The translations under genes and the position numbers were made by a program. A stretch of DNA of 64,000 nucleotides from Garcia nutans (lineage: Eukaryota > Streptophyta > Magnoliopsida > Malpighiales > Euphorbiaceae): assembly GCA_947685225.1 (NCBI GenBank), contig CANTUV010000022.1, forward strand, positions 9,776,501-9,840,500. Reading direction: 5' to 3'. This document shows, in pieces, positions 1 to 11,258 of the stretch. The notes under the pieces were generated by a model. That model saw only the letters and a program-made list of their open reading frames with translations. It did no database searches and was not told where the DNA came from. Position 1 is the stretch's first letter. The number at the start of each line of letters is the position of its first letter.

Positions 1-786
1 ATATTTTAACCTAGCAAGTGTATATATAATTATAGATATTTTTGGAGAGGTGCAACTTTTACTTTTGATGATATTCTCCTTTCCACCTTTTCTTGTCCCT
101 ATCAATTAAATTAAACATGATATGATTATTATATATGTTTATTACCTCTTGATGAGTTTAACCATTAATAGAAAAAACATATATAGGTCAAATTTGTTGT
201 AGAAGGGTTACCCGAAAAATTAAATAAGAATTGTCATATATATATCAAGATTAGGACTTGTTTATCAATTATTAAAAAGTTTTATCAACCTCTCAAAATT
301 ATTTTCCTAGGCACATCCCTCAAACTTAAGACAAAAATATGAAGAGAATATGATTTGCAATAGCAAAATATGTAATACGGTTGTCACTCTCAAACTTATT
401 CAATATAAGCGTGTATATTGTTTTTTCATATGAATTATTTTGATATCTAATATGATATTCCCAACTAAAAGGTTATACTTATAAAAATAATTATAAAGCC
501 AAATACATGTATAACTCTTTAAACTTTACTTATTTAGTTAGTTTTCTTTTAAAACTTTCAATTTAACCACATAACTCACTGAACTTCTATTTTTCTTAAT
601 TTATAAACATAAACTCATTGAGTCACACCAACTCACTAACATACTATTTGGCACATAATATGAAAATATAAGAGGTAAAGTGACTAGTATTCATCAATAT
701 AAGTATTTGTTAATGCAAAATAGATAAATATAGTTGGCAAAATAACAAATACATAAGTACAATAAACAAAGTGATTAAAATGGATA
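1..786. other. AT-rich intergenic DNA
   Basis: No coding potential is visible. The sequence is AT-rich with many short stop-bounded frames. From about 650 to 790 it carries loose copies of a motif (AGATAAATA..., GGCAAAATAAC...) related to the 30-bp units at 2936-3355. Confidence 0.6.
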
Positions 787-794
787 AGTATAAG

Positions 795-990
795 CAGAGG
801 CGAAGTCATACTTTTTAGTGAATTGGGGCAAAATAAAAATACCATATATATATTAAAAATAATATAAATTTAAAGAGGGACAATTAAATATTTTAAAATT
901 TTTAATAATATATATACATGTATATAAAAAAAATTTAAAAAAAAAAAGGGGACAACTGCCCCCCTTCTCATGCAGGTAGCCTCGCCCCTG
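795..990. mobile_element. Short hAT-type MITE (196 bp)
   Basis: The left end reads CAGAGGCGAAG and the right end, read on the other strand, CAGGGGCGAGG, giving imperfect terminal inverted repeats. Flanks at 787-794 (AGTATAAG) and 991-998 (AGTACAAG) match at 7 of 8 bases, as expected for the 8-bp target duplication of hAT transposons. The interior is AT-rich and non-coding, so this is a non-autonomous miniature element. Confidence 0.75.
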
Positions 991-998
991 AGTACAAG

Positions 999-1305
999 GA
1001 GTTGCAGGTGTATTGTGCCTTATTATAAAATAAGTAAAGAAAGAGTTCTTCTACAATTATTATTGTTGTTGTTATAGGCTTAGTACATTTAAGAAAAAAA
1101 AAGTACATGTACTGATCATACTAGCCCCCTCTACTTTGTATGCATTTTATTACACATCTGTCAAAGATAAAAGTGAAATTAATAAGATCTTTGCACATCT
1201 AGATTGTGAGAGTGAATAAGAAAATTTTATAGGTACATGACTCCCACAGAAAACTAAGTTCTTTTTATCTTCAAACTCTTTCTCTCTCATGCACGCAACG
1301 CCTTC
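999..1305. other. Possible old promoter and 5' UTR of the WRKY fragment
   Basis: No reading frame is supported. A pyrimidine-rich stretch just before 1306 (TCTTTCTCTCTC) resembles a plant 5' UTR, so this may be the remnant upstream region of the WRKY pseudogene. Confidence 0.3.
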
Positions 1306-1572
1306 ATGACCACTTCATTTGCTGATCTTCTTACATCTGCTAGCTATGATGAATCTATTAATACAAAAGCTCAGACTCATCATTCAGCATGGGCTATCTA
1401 ATCAAATAGTTGAGAGAACAGGGTCTAGTGTGACTCAATTCGAGTCTACTCCTTCTTTGCCTCTTTCTCCTCCTCTCGTTTCTCCTTCTTCTTACTTTGC
1501 TATTCCTTTTGGTTTAAGCCCCATTTAGCTTCTTGACTCCCCGGTCTTATTGAACTCTTCCAACATTAGTTA
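1306..1572 (+). pseudogene. WRKY group I transcription factor, N-terminal fragment
   Basis: The frame opening at 1306 gives MTTSFADLLTSASYDES and stops at 1399. A second frame then continues with GLSNQIVERTGSSV, SPSSYFAIPFGLSPI, a TAG stop at 1526-1528, and LLDSPVLLNSSNI. This order (SFxDLL, a GLS..I.ERTG segment, a Ser-Pro-rich segment, GLSP..LLDSPVLL) is the exon-1 region of group I WRKY factors of the WRKY33/25/26 type, whose Ser-Pro cluster is a MAP-kinase target. One frameshift (about 1381-1398) and one in-frame stop break it. No WRKYGQK domain follows: the fragment runs into a TC microsatellite. It is a truncated gene copy with no expected function. The family call rests on motif recognition from memory. 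Confidence 0.7.
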
Positions 1573-1574
1573 TT

Positions 1575-1578
<4 letters not shown>

Positions 1579-1612
<34 letters not shown>
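1579..1612. repeat. (TC)n microsatellite
   Basis: A run of about 17 TC units directly follows the WRKY fragment. Open frames through 1550-1807 are low-complexity artefacts of this run and of the T-rich DNA after it. Confidence 0.9.
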
Positions 1613-1616
<4 letters not shown>

Positions 1617-2935
1617 GTGCGTGTATTGTGATTTGTTTTCTTTTTATCTTCTATTTTGGTTCTTTTTGTTTGGTTCTTTTTATTTTATCTTCTATTTGTT
1701 TTCTTTTTTTTGGAATTTTTTTTTTTATATTTTGGTTCTTTTTTATCTTCTATTTGTTAACTCTTACAACATTATTTTCTATTTCTCATTCTAGCCACTC
1801 ATTCTAGCCACCTGCAATACCCCTTACAAAATCATCAACATTGTTTCAATCTTTAAACCATACAATTCAAATTGTGACGTTTTGGATGTTAAGGAACAAA
1901 GGGTAAAAAGTGTTATAACATGTTTAGTCTAAGAATACCCAGGTAAATATACATAAAAGAAAGAAAAGTATCTCTTTAGAAATATTATTAAATTTTAAAA
2001 AACTGCTACAATTTTCTCAAGTAATATATAAATAATATTAGGGTTATAGAAACCCTAATTCCAAATGAAAAAAATTCAAGAAAAGGCAACGAACTATCAA
2101 AATAAAAGAAATTACAAATATAGAAAGATAATATTTAACAAGATAGACAAAATGTCCAAACGGCACCTTAATCTAATATTTCTAAATAAGAAAATAAAAA
2201 TCGGCCATAAGCTGCCATTAACCAAAAAATGCATTTTCGAATGCTTAGACGATGAAATTTGGCTACAAAATAACAATTTTAACTCTTTGGCTTATTTTTT
2301 ATTAAGCTAGACCCTTAAAATGCCAATTTACAAATTTAACTTTTGGTAATAATTATCAAACTACTACTAGAATAATTTTTTATCAAACTGCTCTATAAAA
2401 GTTATAGCTCTATATTCCACATCAAATTGTAAGCAACAATTTTCTCTGATTATCAAAATTCCCTATTTTTGTTTATTTTGATGAATAATTAAAGATTCAA
2501 CCATCATACTTTTCTGCATATTCTTTTTATCACATATACCTAATTTGCTTTTCAAACTTTCAGCTATGAAATGCTAGGAATCACAATTCAAGTACGTCTT
2601 TCCTTCTTTTCTTTTCATCATTTCTCTTAAATGTTTTCTTTTTTATTTTAATGTTGGCTTTTTTATTATTTTTTTCACGATTTTACTCATTTGTCAGTAG
2701 TAATAGTATTAGTAATAGCAGCAACAACAATAGTAGCGACGGTAGTAGTTTATGAGTTAATAAAGGAAAATAAAATCAACTAAAAATAAAATATAATGCT
2801 CATAAACTAAAATTAGAGAAAATAAAATCAATTGAGGATAAAAATATAAATACAATTTCTAAAATTTAATATTTTAAACTAATTTTACATTTAAATGACT
2901 AGGAATAAAAAGAAGAAGATATATATATATAGGCA
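1613..2935. other. T/A-rich intergenic DNA
   Basis: No recognised gene. It holds poly-T and TTTTATCTTCTATTTG-type low-complexity sequence (1640-1760) and a short AGTAGTAATAG-like trinucleotide patch near 2700. The 81-codon open frame at 2065-2310 is Lys/Asn/Ile-rich and looks like chance. Confidence 0.5.
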
Positions 2936-3355
2936 CAATATATTTATAACCCTCTATAATTATCTATTTAGTCACTTTGCCTCATGTATTTAAGTATTTT
3001 CATATTTTCCTCCTGTATTTGTCTATTTTATTTCAATAAACACTGATATAATTATATATTGGTCACTTTGCACTTTATATTTTTATATTTTGCATCAAAT
3101 AGATACTTGCATACACATATAGCACTATCTTTACCTAGGTGTCTATTGAATATGAAATAGACAAATACAAGGAACAAAATGACTAAAATAGATAAGTACA
3201 AAAGGCAAAATGACTGAAATAAATAAATACAAGGGGCAAAGGGAACAATATTTATATATAGAAGTATCTAGTAGCATAAAATAGTTAAGTACAAGAGGTA
3301 AAATGATAAATGTATAAATACAAAGATAAAATAATCAAAATGAATAAGTACAAAG
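2936..3355. repeat. Inverted repeat built from about 30-bp minisatellite units
   Basis: Right half (about 3150-3355): roughly six tandem copies of a unit close to AAATAGATAAGTACAAGGGG followed by CAAAATGACT. Left half (about 2945-3090): the same unit on the opposite strand (TAGTCACTTTGCCTCATGTA). The block could fold into a long imperfect hairpin. No coding capacity. It may be a decayed foldback or MITE-like element. Confidence 0.6.
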
Positions 3356-3374
3356 GGTTGTATATGTATTAAGC

Positions 3375-3393
3375 GTGTGTGTGTGTCTATATA

Positions 3394-3428
<35 letters not shown>
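3375..3428. repeat. Compound (GT)n/(AT)n microsatellite
   Basis: GTGTGTGTGT is followed by alternating TA and TG runs and then pure AT. An open frame on the minus strand here (3268-3525) is an artefact of this repeat. Confidence 0.9.
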
Positions 3429-3429
<1 letters not shown>

Positions 3430-3502
3430 AAGTAAGGGTGATCTTGTATTGAACCTAAAGCCAAAAGTTTCTATATGATAGCTACTTTTGAGAAAGCCTT
3501 TT

Positions 3503-3686
3503 GCAAAGACACAAAAGAAGAACATAAAATAGGATTAAAAAAACAGGGGTAAAATAGGAAAAGAAAAAAAGAACTCTGGTTTAATAGAAAATCCAGCAAA
3601 GACACAAAAGAAGAACATAAAATAGGATAAAAAACAGGGGTAAAATAGGAAAAGAAAAAAAGAACTCTGGTTTAATAGAAAATCCA
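3503..3686. repeat. 93-bp tandem duplication
   Basis: A unit beginning GCAAAGACACAAAAGAAGAA and ending GAAAATCCA occurs at 3503-3595 and again at 3596-3686. The second copy differs by about two single-base losses in A/T runs, so the duplication is recent. No gene is involved. Confidence 0.9.
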
Positions 3687-4919
3687 CCGCTGCAAGGAGC
3701 AATAGTTCTGATGATAGTTTTAGAATATATATATAATATAATGTCCAAAAATTTATATCACCTTTCCTAATAGTTTACAATTAGGCACAGGGATGGGATA
3801 CTTTTTTTTCCTATTATTTTGCAACAAAATGTTGCTTCTTGCTGGTTTTTTGATCATTTTTTAACATGAATTATTTAAGTTAATTAAGAATGTTAACAGT
3901 TAAACTAACTATCATGTGGGTTTATTTGTTACATAGATTTAGGCATGGGACCAAACATCCAAAAAATCACCAAGCATCAAAGGGTCATGTTGTTTTGGTA
4001 TTGATATGGTTGAGGACAATAATTTTCACAAACAAATTCAACAAGTCTGAAACTGTTTGCTTCACAGTTGACATGTTATTGTATTGCTTCGATTTATTTC
4101 CATAAATAGAAATTAATTAAGCTAACAGTAAAAAAAAAAGAGAGAGAAACAGTAAAACACTGAAAATTTCACCTAGTCATTGCTATGGCTGCTACTTCTG
4201 AAGCAGTCTTGAGTGTAATTAAATTATGGGGATTATTAATTGCCATCCAATGTCCAATAATCCCTGAATAACACTTTCCACTTTCCTCTTTCTCTTTTAT
4301 TGGCTTGTGAAGTTGCTTTTAATGGCATTTTCATTATTAATTCTTGATTAATTTTTCTTTTTTATTACTGTGCAAATTTAAACTGAAAAATAATAGAATT
4401 TTGTTTTTTTTATCGAGACTAAAGTATCCACTGTCGAATAAAGTGACTAATCGTCTCGTTGGTTTGCAGATACCTCAAAGGGTGAGACACGTGGCCAAAA
4501 ATTTAAGAGAATTTTGCTATTTTAATCATAAAGAAAAGGGCTAAAAGATAATAAAGATTGCCTTTAACTCAAAAGCAAAACTTATCCATTAATTTTACTG
4601 TGCAATGTTGTGTAATTTTTAAGTATTTAATTACCAATATTCATCCAACAAATTAAGAAAAATTAAAAAACATATACATATACATGCTCGCATATGCGCA
4701 TACGTATACACAGAAAGATTACAAAATTTGCACATACACATACCTATACATACATGTGTACCATTGAATTTTTGTTAGAAATAGAAACGGGAAAACGTAA
4801 CTACTAAAACCATAGCAGCTAACATTGAAAACCTGAGGTCATAAAATATATAACTTCCCTTTCCATTGCTTTGAAAATTTGCAATAATTGGACATGAATC
4901 ATATGATACATCATCTACA
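3687..4919. other. Intergenic DNA downstream of the PPR gene
   Basis: AT-rich, no supported coding region. A CATATACATA/CGCATACGTA-type low-complexity stretch lies at about 4670-4755. The last few hundred bases before 4920 are the likely 3' UTR of the minus-strand PPR gene. Confidence 0.5.
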
Positions 4920-6758
4920 TTACAGTGCCTCAAAGCTTTCCTGCAACCATTTTGCTTGCATTTGTAGCCCTGCATCCCTCAATGCATTGAAAGCAGACTG
5001 GTAAAGCCTTCCATCTAGCTGCGTCCCCTCTGTTTTCATGTCATGAAGAAGCTTCACCAGCTCATCGATTCGACCAATTTTAGAGAAAACTCCCACCATG
5101 ATTCCTGCCATAGCCCTATCAATAACACCTCCATTGATTCTATACTCATGGTAGTAATTCACACACGTATCAAACTCCGCCGCCTTATTGTAAGCACTAA
5201 TAATACTAGTGTAAGTTATCTTATCTGGTGCCACTTTCCTTCTCTTCATTTCCTTCCATAGCTTCTCCACCTGCCTCAAATTCTTGACTCTTCCATGCAT
5301 ATCCAATAAAGAATTGTATATCCACACATTTGGTTGGCAGCCTTTTACTTTCATTTTTGCCACAAGTCTCATTGCATCTCTTAGCCTACCTGTCTTCCCA
5401 TACATTGCAATAATACTAGAATAAGCAACCACACATTTATCAAACCCTTTTTCTTGCATCTCCAAGAAAACCATTTCAGATTTAGAATATAACCCAATTC
5501 GACAATATGCATTTATTATGGAAGCATAGGTCACCTGTCCAGGTTCACAACCATCAGATTTCAACTTTTCATAAACTCTCGCTGCTGCAGAGAACCCTCT
5601 CCTCCTAGAAAATCCATTAACAATTGCACAAAAAATGCAATCAGAAACTCTCACTTTTACACGTTTCATTGCTTTAACAATCTCAAGAGTCTTCTCCATT
5701 TCCCCTTCTTCCACATACATCAAAACAAGTTTCAAAAAAATTTCTGGATCTTTTAACATTTTCTTTTCTTCAGCTTCTTTAAATAGGTCTTCAGCTACAT
5801 TTATCTCTCGAATACTTGCAAATGAACATATTAAAGAAGAGTAAATACGAGAGTCCCCAAAAATCCCTTTCTTTCTCATATCTCTAAAGAATTGAAGAGC
5901 TTCAAAAGCTCTTCCTGATTTCCCTAGTGACTCGCATAATATCCTATAAATTTGAATTAGAACTGGTCTTGAATTATCCAGTTTTTTACTTTCAAACTCT
6001 TGAAACAATGCAAGAACACTCTCTGTATCACCAATTTTCTGGTAGGCCTTCATTATCTGGCAATAACCCCCAGAGTCCATAAAAATGCCCGACAATTTCA
6101 TTTTCTCATGGACAAGAATAGTGCTACCGTACATATGTAGCTTATTATAGCCTCTCATAGCTGAAGCAAAAGCCAAGACAGCAGTTTCATTATTAGATTT
6201 GAAATTTTCAAGTAAAGATTCTACAATTTTGAATTTTCTAGCTTGAATGCAACTACTAACAAGTCTTGAACAAGTAACACTATTAGGAAACACATTGTAT
6301 TTCTTGAAATCATCAGAGACGGATAAAATCAAACCCCAATTCTTTGATCGAATCAAGTACCTTATTAGAAGCTTTAGCATTGATTTTTCTGGTTTAAATT
6401 CTTGAGTTTCTGTTGCTTTCTTATAGTACTCATAAGCTAAATCTTGAGTTCTTGGATCTTGCAAGACTCCACACAAGAATTGGTTTAAATTCTCCGAGTC
6501 AGGAATAGGGTATTCTTGATTTTTAGAATCTTGAACTCTCAAGTCCAAGTGAAAGAGTGGAAAATTTGTGGATGGGTCTTCCAAGATTGGGGATGGGCAA
6601 CTGGAAGAGTGGAGGTGAAAAAGAGAAAAATTGGAGAAAGGGAGAGAGAGAAAAGGAAGGGTCTTCCATGAAGGAGAAAAGATGATATTGTTATTGTGGG
6701 GTTTTCTGCAAGAGTAAATGGAAGCTACTGACCAATCTGGAGTTCTGGAAATAGCCAT
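4920..6758 (-). CDS. P-class PPR protein, probably chloroplast (At5g13770-like)
   Basis: A single-exon, 612-residue PPR protein. PPR proteins bind organelle RNA through arrays of 35-residue helix-turn-helix repeats and act in processing, stabilisation or translation. The N-terminal 100 or so residues are rich in Ser, Pro and Phe, like a plastid transit peptide. Residues about 165-610 hold roughly eleven consecutive P-type repeats, recognised by repeated VTYASIINAYCR, IYNSLLDMHGR and ITYTSIISAYNKA-like first helices. There is no E, DYW or SMR domain. I chose the ATG at 6758 (MAISRTPDW) because this opening matches what I recall of Arabidopsis At5g13770. An in-frame ATG at 6815 would add 19 residues. 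The frame is intact and ends WLQESFEAL. It is flanked only by intergenic DNA. The PPR call is firm; orthology and targeting are inferred. Confidence 0.93.
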   Translation of the reverse strand: MAISRTPDWSVASIYSCRKPHNNNIIFSPSWKTLPFLSLPFSNFSLFHLHSSSCPSPILEDPSTNFPLFHLDLRVQDSKNQEYPIPDSENLNQFLCGVLQDPRTQDLAYEYYKKATETQEFKPEKSMLKLLIRYLIRSKNWGLILSVSDDFKKYNVFPNSVTCSRLVSSCIQARKFKIVESLLENFKSNNETAVLAFASAMRGYNKLHMYGSTILVHEKMKLSGIFMDSGGYCQIMKAYQKIGDTESVLALFQEFESKKLDNSRPVLIQIYRILCESLGKSGRAFEALQFFRDMRKKGIFGDSRIYSSLICSFASIREINVAEDLFKEAEEKKMLKDPEIFLKLVLMYVEEGEMEKTLEIVKAMKRVKVRVSDCIFCAIVNGFSRRRGFSAAARVYEKLKSDGCEPGQVTYASIINAYCRIGLYSKSEMVFLEMQEKGFDKCVVAYSSIIAMYGKTGRLRDAMRLVAKMKVKGCQPNVWIYNSLLDMHGRVKNLRQVEKLWKEMKRRKVAPDKITYTSIISAYNKAAEFDTCVNYYHEYRINGGVIDRAMAGIMVGVFSKIGRIDELVKLLHDMKTEGTQLDGRLYQSAFNALRDAGLQMQAKWLQESFEAL

Positions 6759-7063
6759 TGGCAAAGATTTCACATAATGGGAAGTGGGTGTTCTGTTTAT
6801 GTGTGTACCATACAATTGGGCGAACGAAGAGACAATCTGGACAACTTATCTCCAGTGGAATTCTGTCAAGCATGTTAGGATCATAAGAGCCACTAAAGGC
6901 TTGGCATGTGGAAGATTTGCGGACATGTATAGATAATCTGTTCTCAAGAATGCCACGTGTTCAAGTTCCATATAAAACTGTTTTCTCGGAGGACAAGGAA
7001 ATAAAATTATAACAATTTTTTCTTTTTCCGGGAAAGGAAACTTATATTAAATCAAGGGATAAA
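6759..7063. other. Promoter and 5' flank of the minus-strand PPR gene
   Basis: This interval lies upstream of the PPR start (gene reads leftward) and ends at the gypsy insertion. It is less AT-rich near the gene. I could not fix a TATA box or transcription start. The retrotransposon boundary lies only about 305 bp from the PPR start codon. Confidence 0.4.
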
Positions 7064-8714
7064 TGTTAGTCCATTTGTGTATATTGATTTTAAAATCATA
7101 AGTGCACTATCCATAGTAAGTAATATAGTGAATAATAAGTAATATAGTGAATATAAGAGTCGATCCCACAAGAAATGATCAAATTGATTAACTAAAATTC
7201 AATGTAACAATTATTTAAAAATTAGCAAATTGTAACGGTTTAATTTTTCCTAATTAATTTAAATCTATTCAAATTAATTATTCTAAACTAAATGTGCAAA
7301 TAATCAATGGTAAAAGAGTAGTATTAGGTTTCATTGGAGTTTTTACTATGGTTCTAATTAATAAAGCATTAAGTTTTAATTCTTAAATCCTATATATCCA
7401 ATATCACTCAATTCATCCACTTATCTTTTAAGTAAGGAGAATATAATTGGGCAATAATTAAATTACTATTCTCATATCAAATAATCAAAGTTCAATTCAA
7501 TTTAATCAAGATATTGATTCTGGATCCCTAAGTAATTAATTTATCTCTAAACTTAATCACTCAAGGTTGATGATTTCACATCAAAAATTAAACCAAAACA
7601 ATTCTTTAAACTTAATTGATGTTTTCTCTAAACTTTCACATTTTATATAATTCTTTAAATTTAATAATTGGTGGCCAAACAATTGATAATCAATTAAACC
7701 AAAATCATAAAATTAAGGATAAAAGAAAATTAATCTATGTATATTAATAGATTATAATCAAACTCATAATTCAAACATCCAAATCCACCTAATCCCACAA
7801 AGAGATTAGTTGCTCATAACTAAATTAAACTTAGATAAAATAGAAATTAAGAAATAGAATACAAAGTTCATCATTCTAATATTCAAAATAATAAAATAAC
7901 AAAGCATTAAATAAAATGTAAACTTGAAAAAATAAACTAAATAGAGAGTTCAAACGAGATTGATGAAGAATCCGACAGAGACGATCAAGTCTTTCTCTAG
8001 CGTAATCTCCTTCTTTCTTTAGTCTCCAATTGAGCTAAAATTAATTTACTCTAAACAAAATATAAAGAAATGTAGTCAAACACTCTAGAATGATTGCCTC
8101 TGTGTACTGTTCACATCCCTCCCTTTTGGTATCCAGCCAATAGCTCCTTTAAATCAGACTCCTACTCCTACTCAACTTCTGTTTCAAAATTTGAATTCAA
8201 AATTAAAACTCAATTTTTATAAGATATCCTCCTTATCTCCAATTGACTTCTTCAACAATATTTTATCTCCAGAAGAGTAGATAGTGTTAGGCTTTTGAAT
8301 CACCTCATTCGGACTTAAGACGCCCTAGTTATAGCCTATTTATTCTCAGTGGTACAGGCTGGACTTCTGCTTCTGAAATTAAAAGCCAATTTTGACTTTT
8401 TAGTTGGAGACCCAAATGAACTTGGAATTTAACAAACTAGACCTCTTTAGAAAGCTTGAGACGTCATTTATCAACTTTATGAAGACCATATTTCCAAATT
8501 TTCACTTTACAATCAACGAAATTATACTTGAAACTTTCAAGGTCTAATTATACCTAAAAATTTCAGTTTATACACACTTTTAAGAAATTAATTTAAACTA
8601 AGCTTAATTCAAGAATAATGAAATAAAAAGACATAAATAAGCTTAGAATATATTAATTCAAGTTAATTATATACTAAATATGATAGAAAATATAAGGTCA
8701 ATATGCTACTATCA
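7064..8714 (-). repeat. 3' LTR of the gag-protease gypsy element
   Basis: 1651 bp, aligning along its length with 13534-15033. It keeps a segment of about 115 bp (about 8430-8545) that is absent from the other LTR. The sequence following it inside the element reads CACACTTG...TTGTCCTCAAG, the same 3' signature as the second gypsy element. Confidence 0.9.
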
Positions 8715-9886
8715 AATACTCTCACACTTGAACTTTTGTTTGTCCTCAAGCAAATTAACATCATTAAATCAAACTCCAACAATCAATTAAATTCAATCAA
8801 CCAAAGAAAAATAATAATCATTTATTCTTAACTTAAAACACTAAACTTCAAAGAATTATAATCTTGAATAACTTTACAAACTAAGCACTCTCATTTATTA
8901 GGACAATAAACAACAGTTTCAATGTAAAAACATAACCATAAGTAATTCATCATCATTTCATTAATCCAAGAATGTAGTAAACATCACTAAGTAGCCAACT
9001 CTACTCAATAATTTATGATTAATAACAATTATGTATTTAATATACTTTTTTTTGCTTTTTTTTTCTTCACAATGGGTGCATTTTATGCTCCATTCCATTT
9101 TTATTTTTATGTGGATGCATTTTATGCTCCATTTCACTTTTTTATCAACGAGTACGTCTTACGCTCCATCTCGTAATAATAAAAAATTTTAATTAATTAT
9201 TCATAATTCTCTTATCATCACTAATTTAATAATTAACTACCATAGTGATACATGCTAACTCAAGAATCTATGGCATTACAATGAACACAAAAAAACTATG
9301 ATTCATCCAAAAATAATTATAATTATTCTAATAAAGAAACGTTCATGATTTGTAAAATTTTCAAGATCATAATTTCATTCATTTCATGCGTTAAATTGAG
9401 AATAACAAAAAATTATTTCATTTTAGCCAAAAGAGTTCAATTATTATGTTAAAATCTAAAATAACAATAATTAACTCACTTAATAACAAGTAAATAATAA
9501 GTAGAGATTAAAAACTAAATAAATTTCAAAGTAGGAGTAGATCAAGTTCTATTTTATTAAAAAACTGAACTTTAAATCTAGTACAAATAAAATTAAAAGG
9601 AAATAAAATTAAATGAAAATCAAAACTAAAAAATAAAATTAATATAAATTTTGAAAAAAAAAATAATTTTTATTTCTAATTAAAGAAAAATTCACAAATC
9701 AAAAAGAAAAATTTACACTTAAGCGACAAATGACAAGCACATTAAGCGACTACTCTCCTCCTACACTTAATATTTTCATTGTTCCCAATAAAAAATAATT
9801 TATCATAAATAAGATCACATAATTCAAATCCAGCATTGACATTCTAAATTCTTATCTTTAGATTTAGACATTTTAAGAGTTATAAA

Positions 9887-9952
9887 GAATTTAAGAGTGA
9901 GTTTTTTACAAGTGTCATAGAATTTAAGAGTGAGTTTTTTACAAGTGTCATA
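9887..9952. repeat. Perfect 33-bp tandem duplication
   Basis: The unit GAATTTAAGAGTGAG...GTGTCATA is present twice back to back with no mismatch seen. Confidence 0.9.
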
Positions 9953-10515
9953 TATTTTTGCTATCAATTTTTTCCTCCTAATCTAGCAAACAATTATTTC
10001 ATTATTGCATTAATACTCAAATATTCAAATATACCATGGCAATAATATCAACAAGGAAAAATACTTCTTAAATATATAGATAGAAACCTCTTACCTTCCT
10101 TTTCATTATAAATGAAAAAATGAGCACCAAATTGAGAAGAGAGATCTACCTCATCCCTTGAAGAACTTGAAATATTCTACTTGCCTTTTCTTGATAATGA
10201 TTTTCTTGCAACACTTTTTAATTGTCATGCCATGATTTAATGATTTGAGTGATGGGTAAATAGGATTTGGTAAGGATTTGTGTGATTGTAGAAAGAAATT
10301 GAGTTAATTTTTGTGGTTTGTGGTTAGATATTTTTGAGGTTTTTAGAGAGAAGAAGAAAAAGAGAAAAATAATAATAAATATAATAAGTGAAGAAAGAGA
10401 AAAGAAATTTGAATATTTATGGCTACCGAGTTAAAAAAATATTATTTTTAATTAAAAAAATATTTTGTGCCACTGTATCTACAGTTACATTACTATAGCT
10501 ACAGTAATCTCTTGC

Positions 10516-10551
10516 CTGTAGCGATCGTGACATGTGTCGCGATCGCTACAG
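10516..10551. repeat. 36-bp palindrome with GCGATCGC core
   Basis: The left half CTGTAGCGATCGTGACAT pairs with the right half GTGTCGCGATCGCTACAG at 16 of 18 positions with no spacer. A third related unit, TAGCGCGATCGCGACA, follows at about 10567-10582. It stands out by GC content inside an AT-rich untranslated region of the gypsy element. Confidence 0.85.
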
Positions 10552-11258
10552 TATATTACTTGCTTCTAGCGCGATCGCGACAACAGTAGCTATAACAGCT
10601 ACAATATTTTTTTTTGCAAAAGTAAACCCAACTTAGCTCATTTTTTCTCGTTCTTTCTTCTCTACCATCATTCTTTACTTGAAAAAATAAAAATAAAATA
10701 TTAAAGAACACATAATCAAAACATCGTCATGTAAAAATCAACAAACTAAAATAATAACTTCAAATTAATTAAATCAAATGAACTAAATTATTAAAAATAA
10801 AAAGATTATATAGTAATAAAATGATAGAAAATTGGGTTGCCTCCAAAAGCGTTATTTAAAGCCTTCAGCTTGACTTTTTACATGTCTCGCAAGGTGAAAA
10901 TCGACATATCACTTTCTTGTCTACAATTTCATATTTCCCTAACTCTTCAAAATCATACATCTTTCAAGATGGAGCTGATGGTAGGGTTTTCCAAATTAAA
11001 ATGTCAATAGCAAACCTAATATTTTCACCCTGAGAATTCTTAATCCACTCTTCTTGATAAGTATCTTTTTAATTTTTCTTTTCAGGACCATCATGCATTA
11101 AATTTTTAATAGTGTCCACTCAAAAATAACTATGCACTGGGGGTACATTATCCGTTGATTTGATAATATCAAATTATACTTTGTCATCCCCAACTCTTAA
11201 TGTCAACTTTCCTTCTCGTACATCAATTAATGCTCCAGAAGTTGTCAAGAATGGTCTT

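Larger units (their letters stand above)
8715..10830. other. Non-coding 3' internal region of the gypsy element
   Basis: Long untranslated region between the post-pol motif and the 3' LTR. It contains three about 24-nt degenerate repeats (TGCATTTTATGCTCCATT-type; 9074, 9113, 9150), a perfect 33-bp tandem duplication (9887-9919 and 9920-9952), and a GC-rich palindrome at 10516-10551. No protein-coding sequence was recognised. Confidence 0.7.

Noticed and set aside
1550..1807. 85-codon hydrophobic frame, membrane-protein-like
   Set aside because: Produced by a TC microsatellite and poly-T DNA; only its first few codons belong to the WRKY fragment.
10516..10582. GCGATCGC motifs as a sign of cyanobacterial contamination
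   Set aside because: They lie inside a plant gypsy element with complete LTRs, primer site and target duplication.
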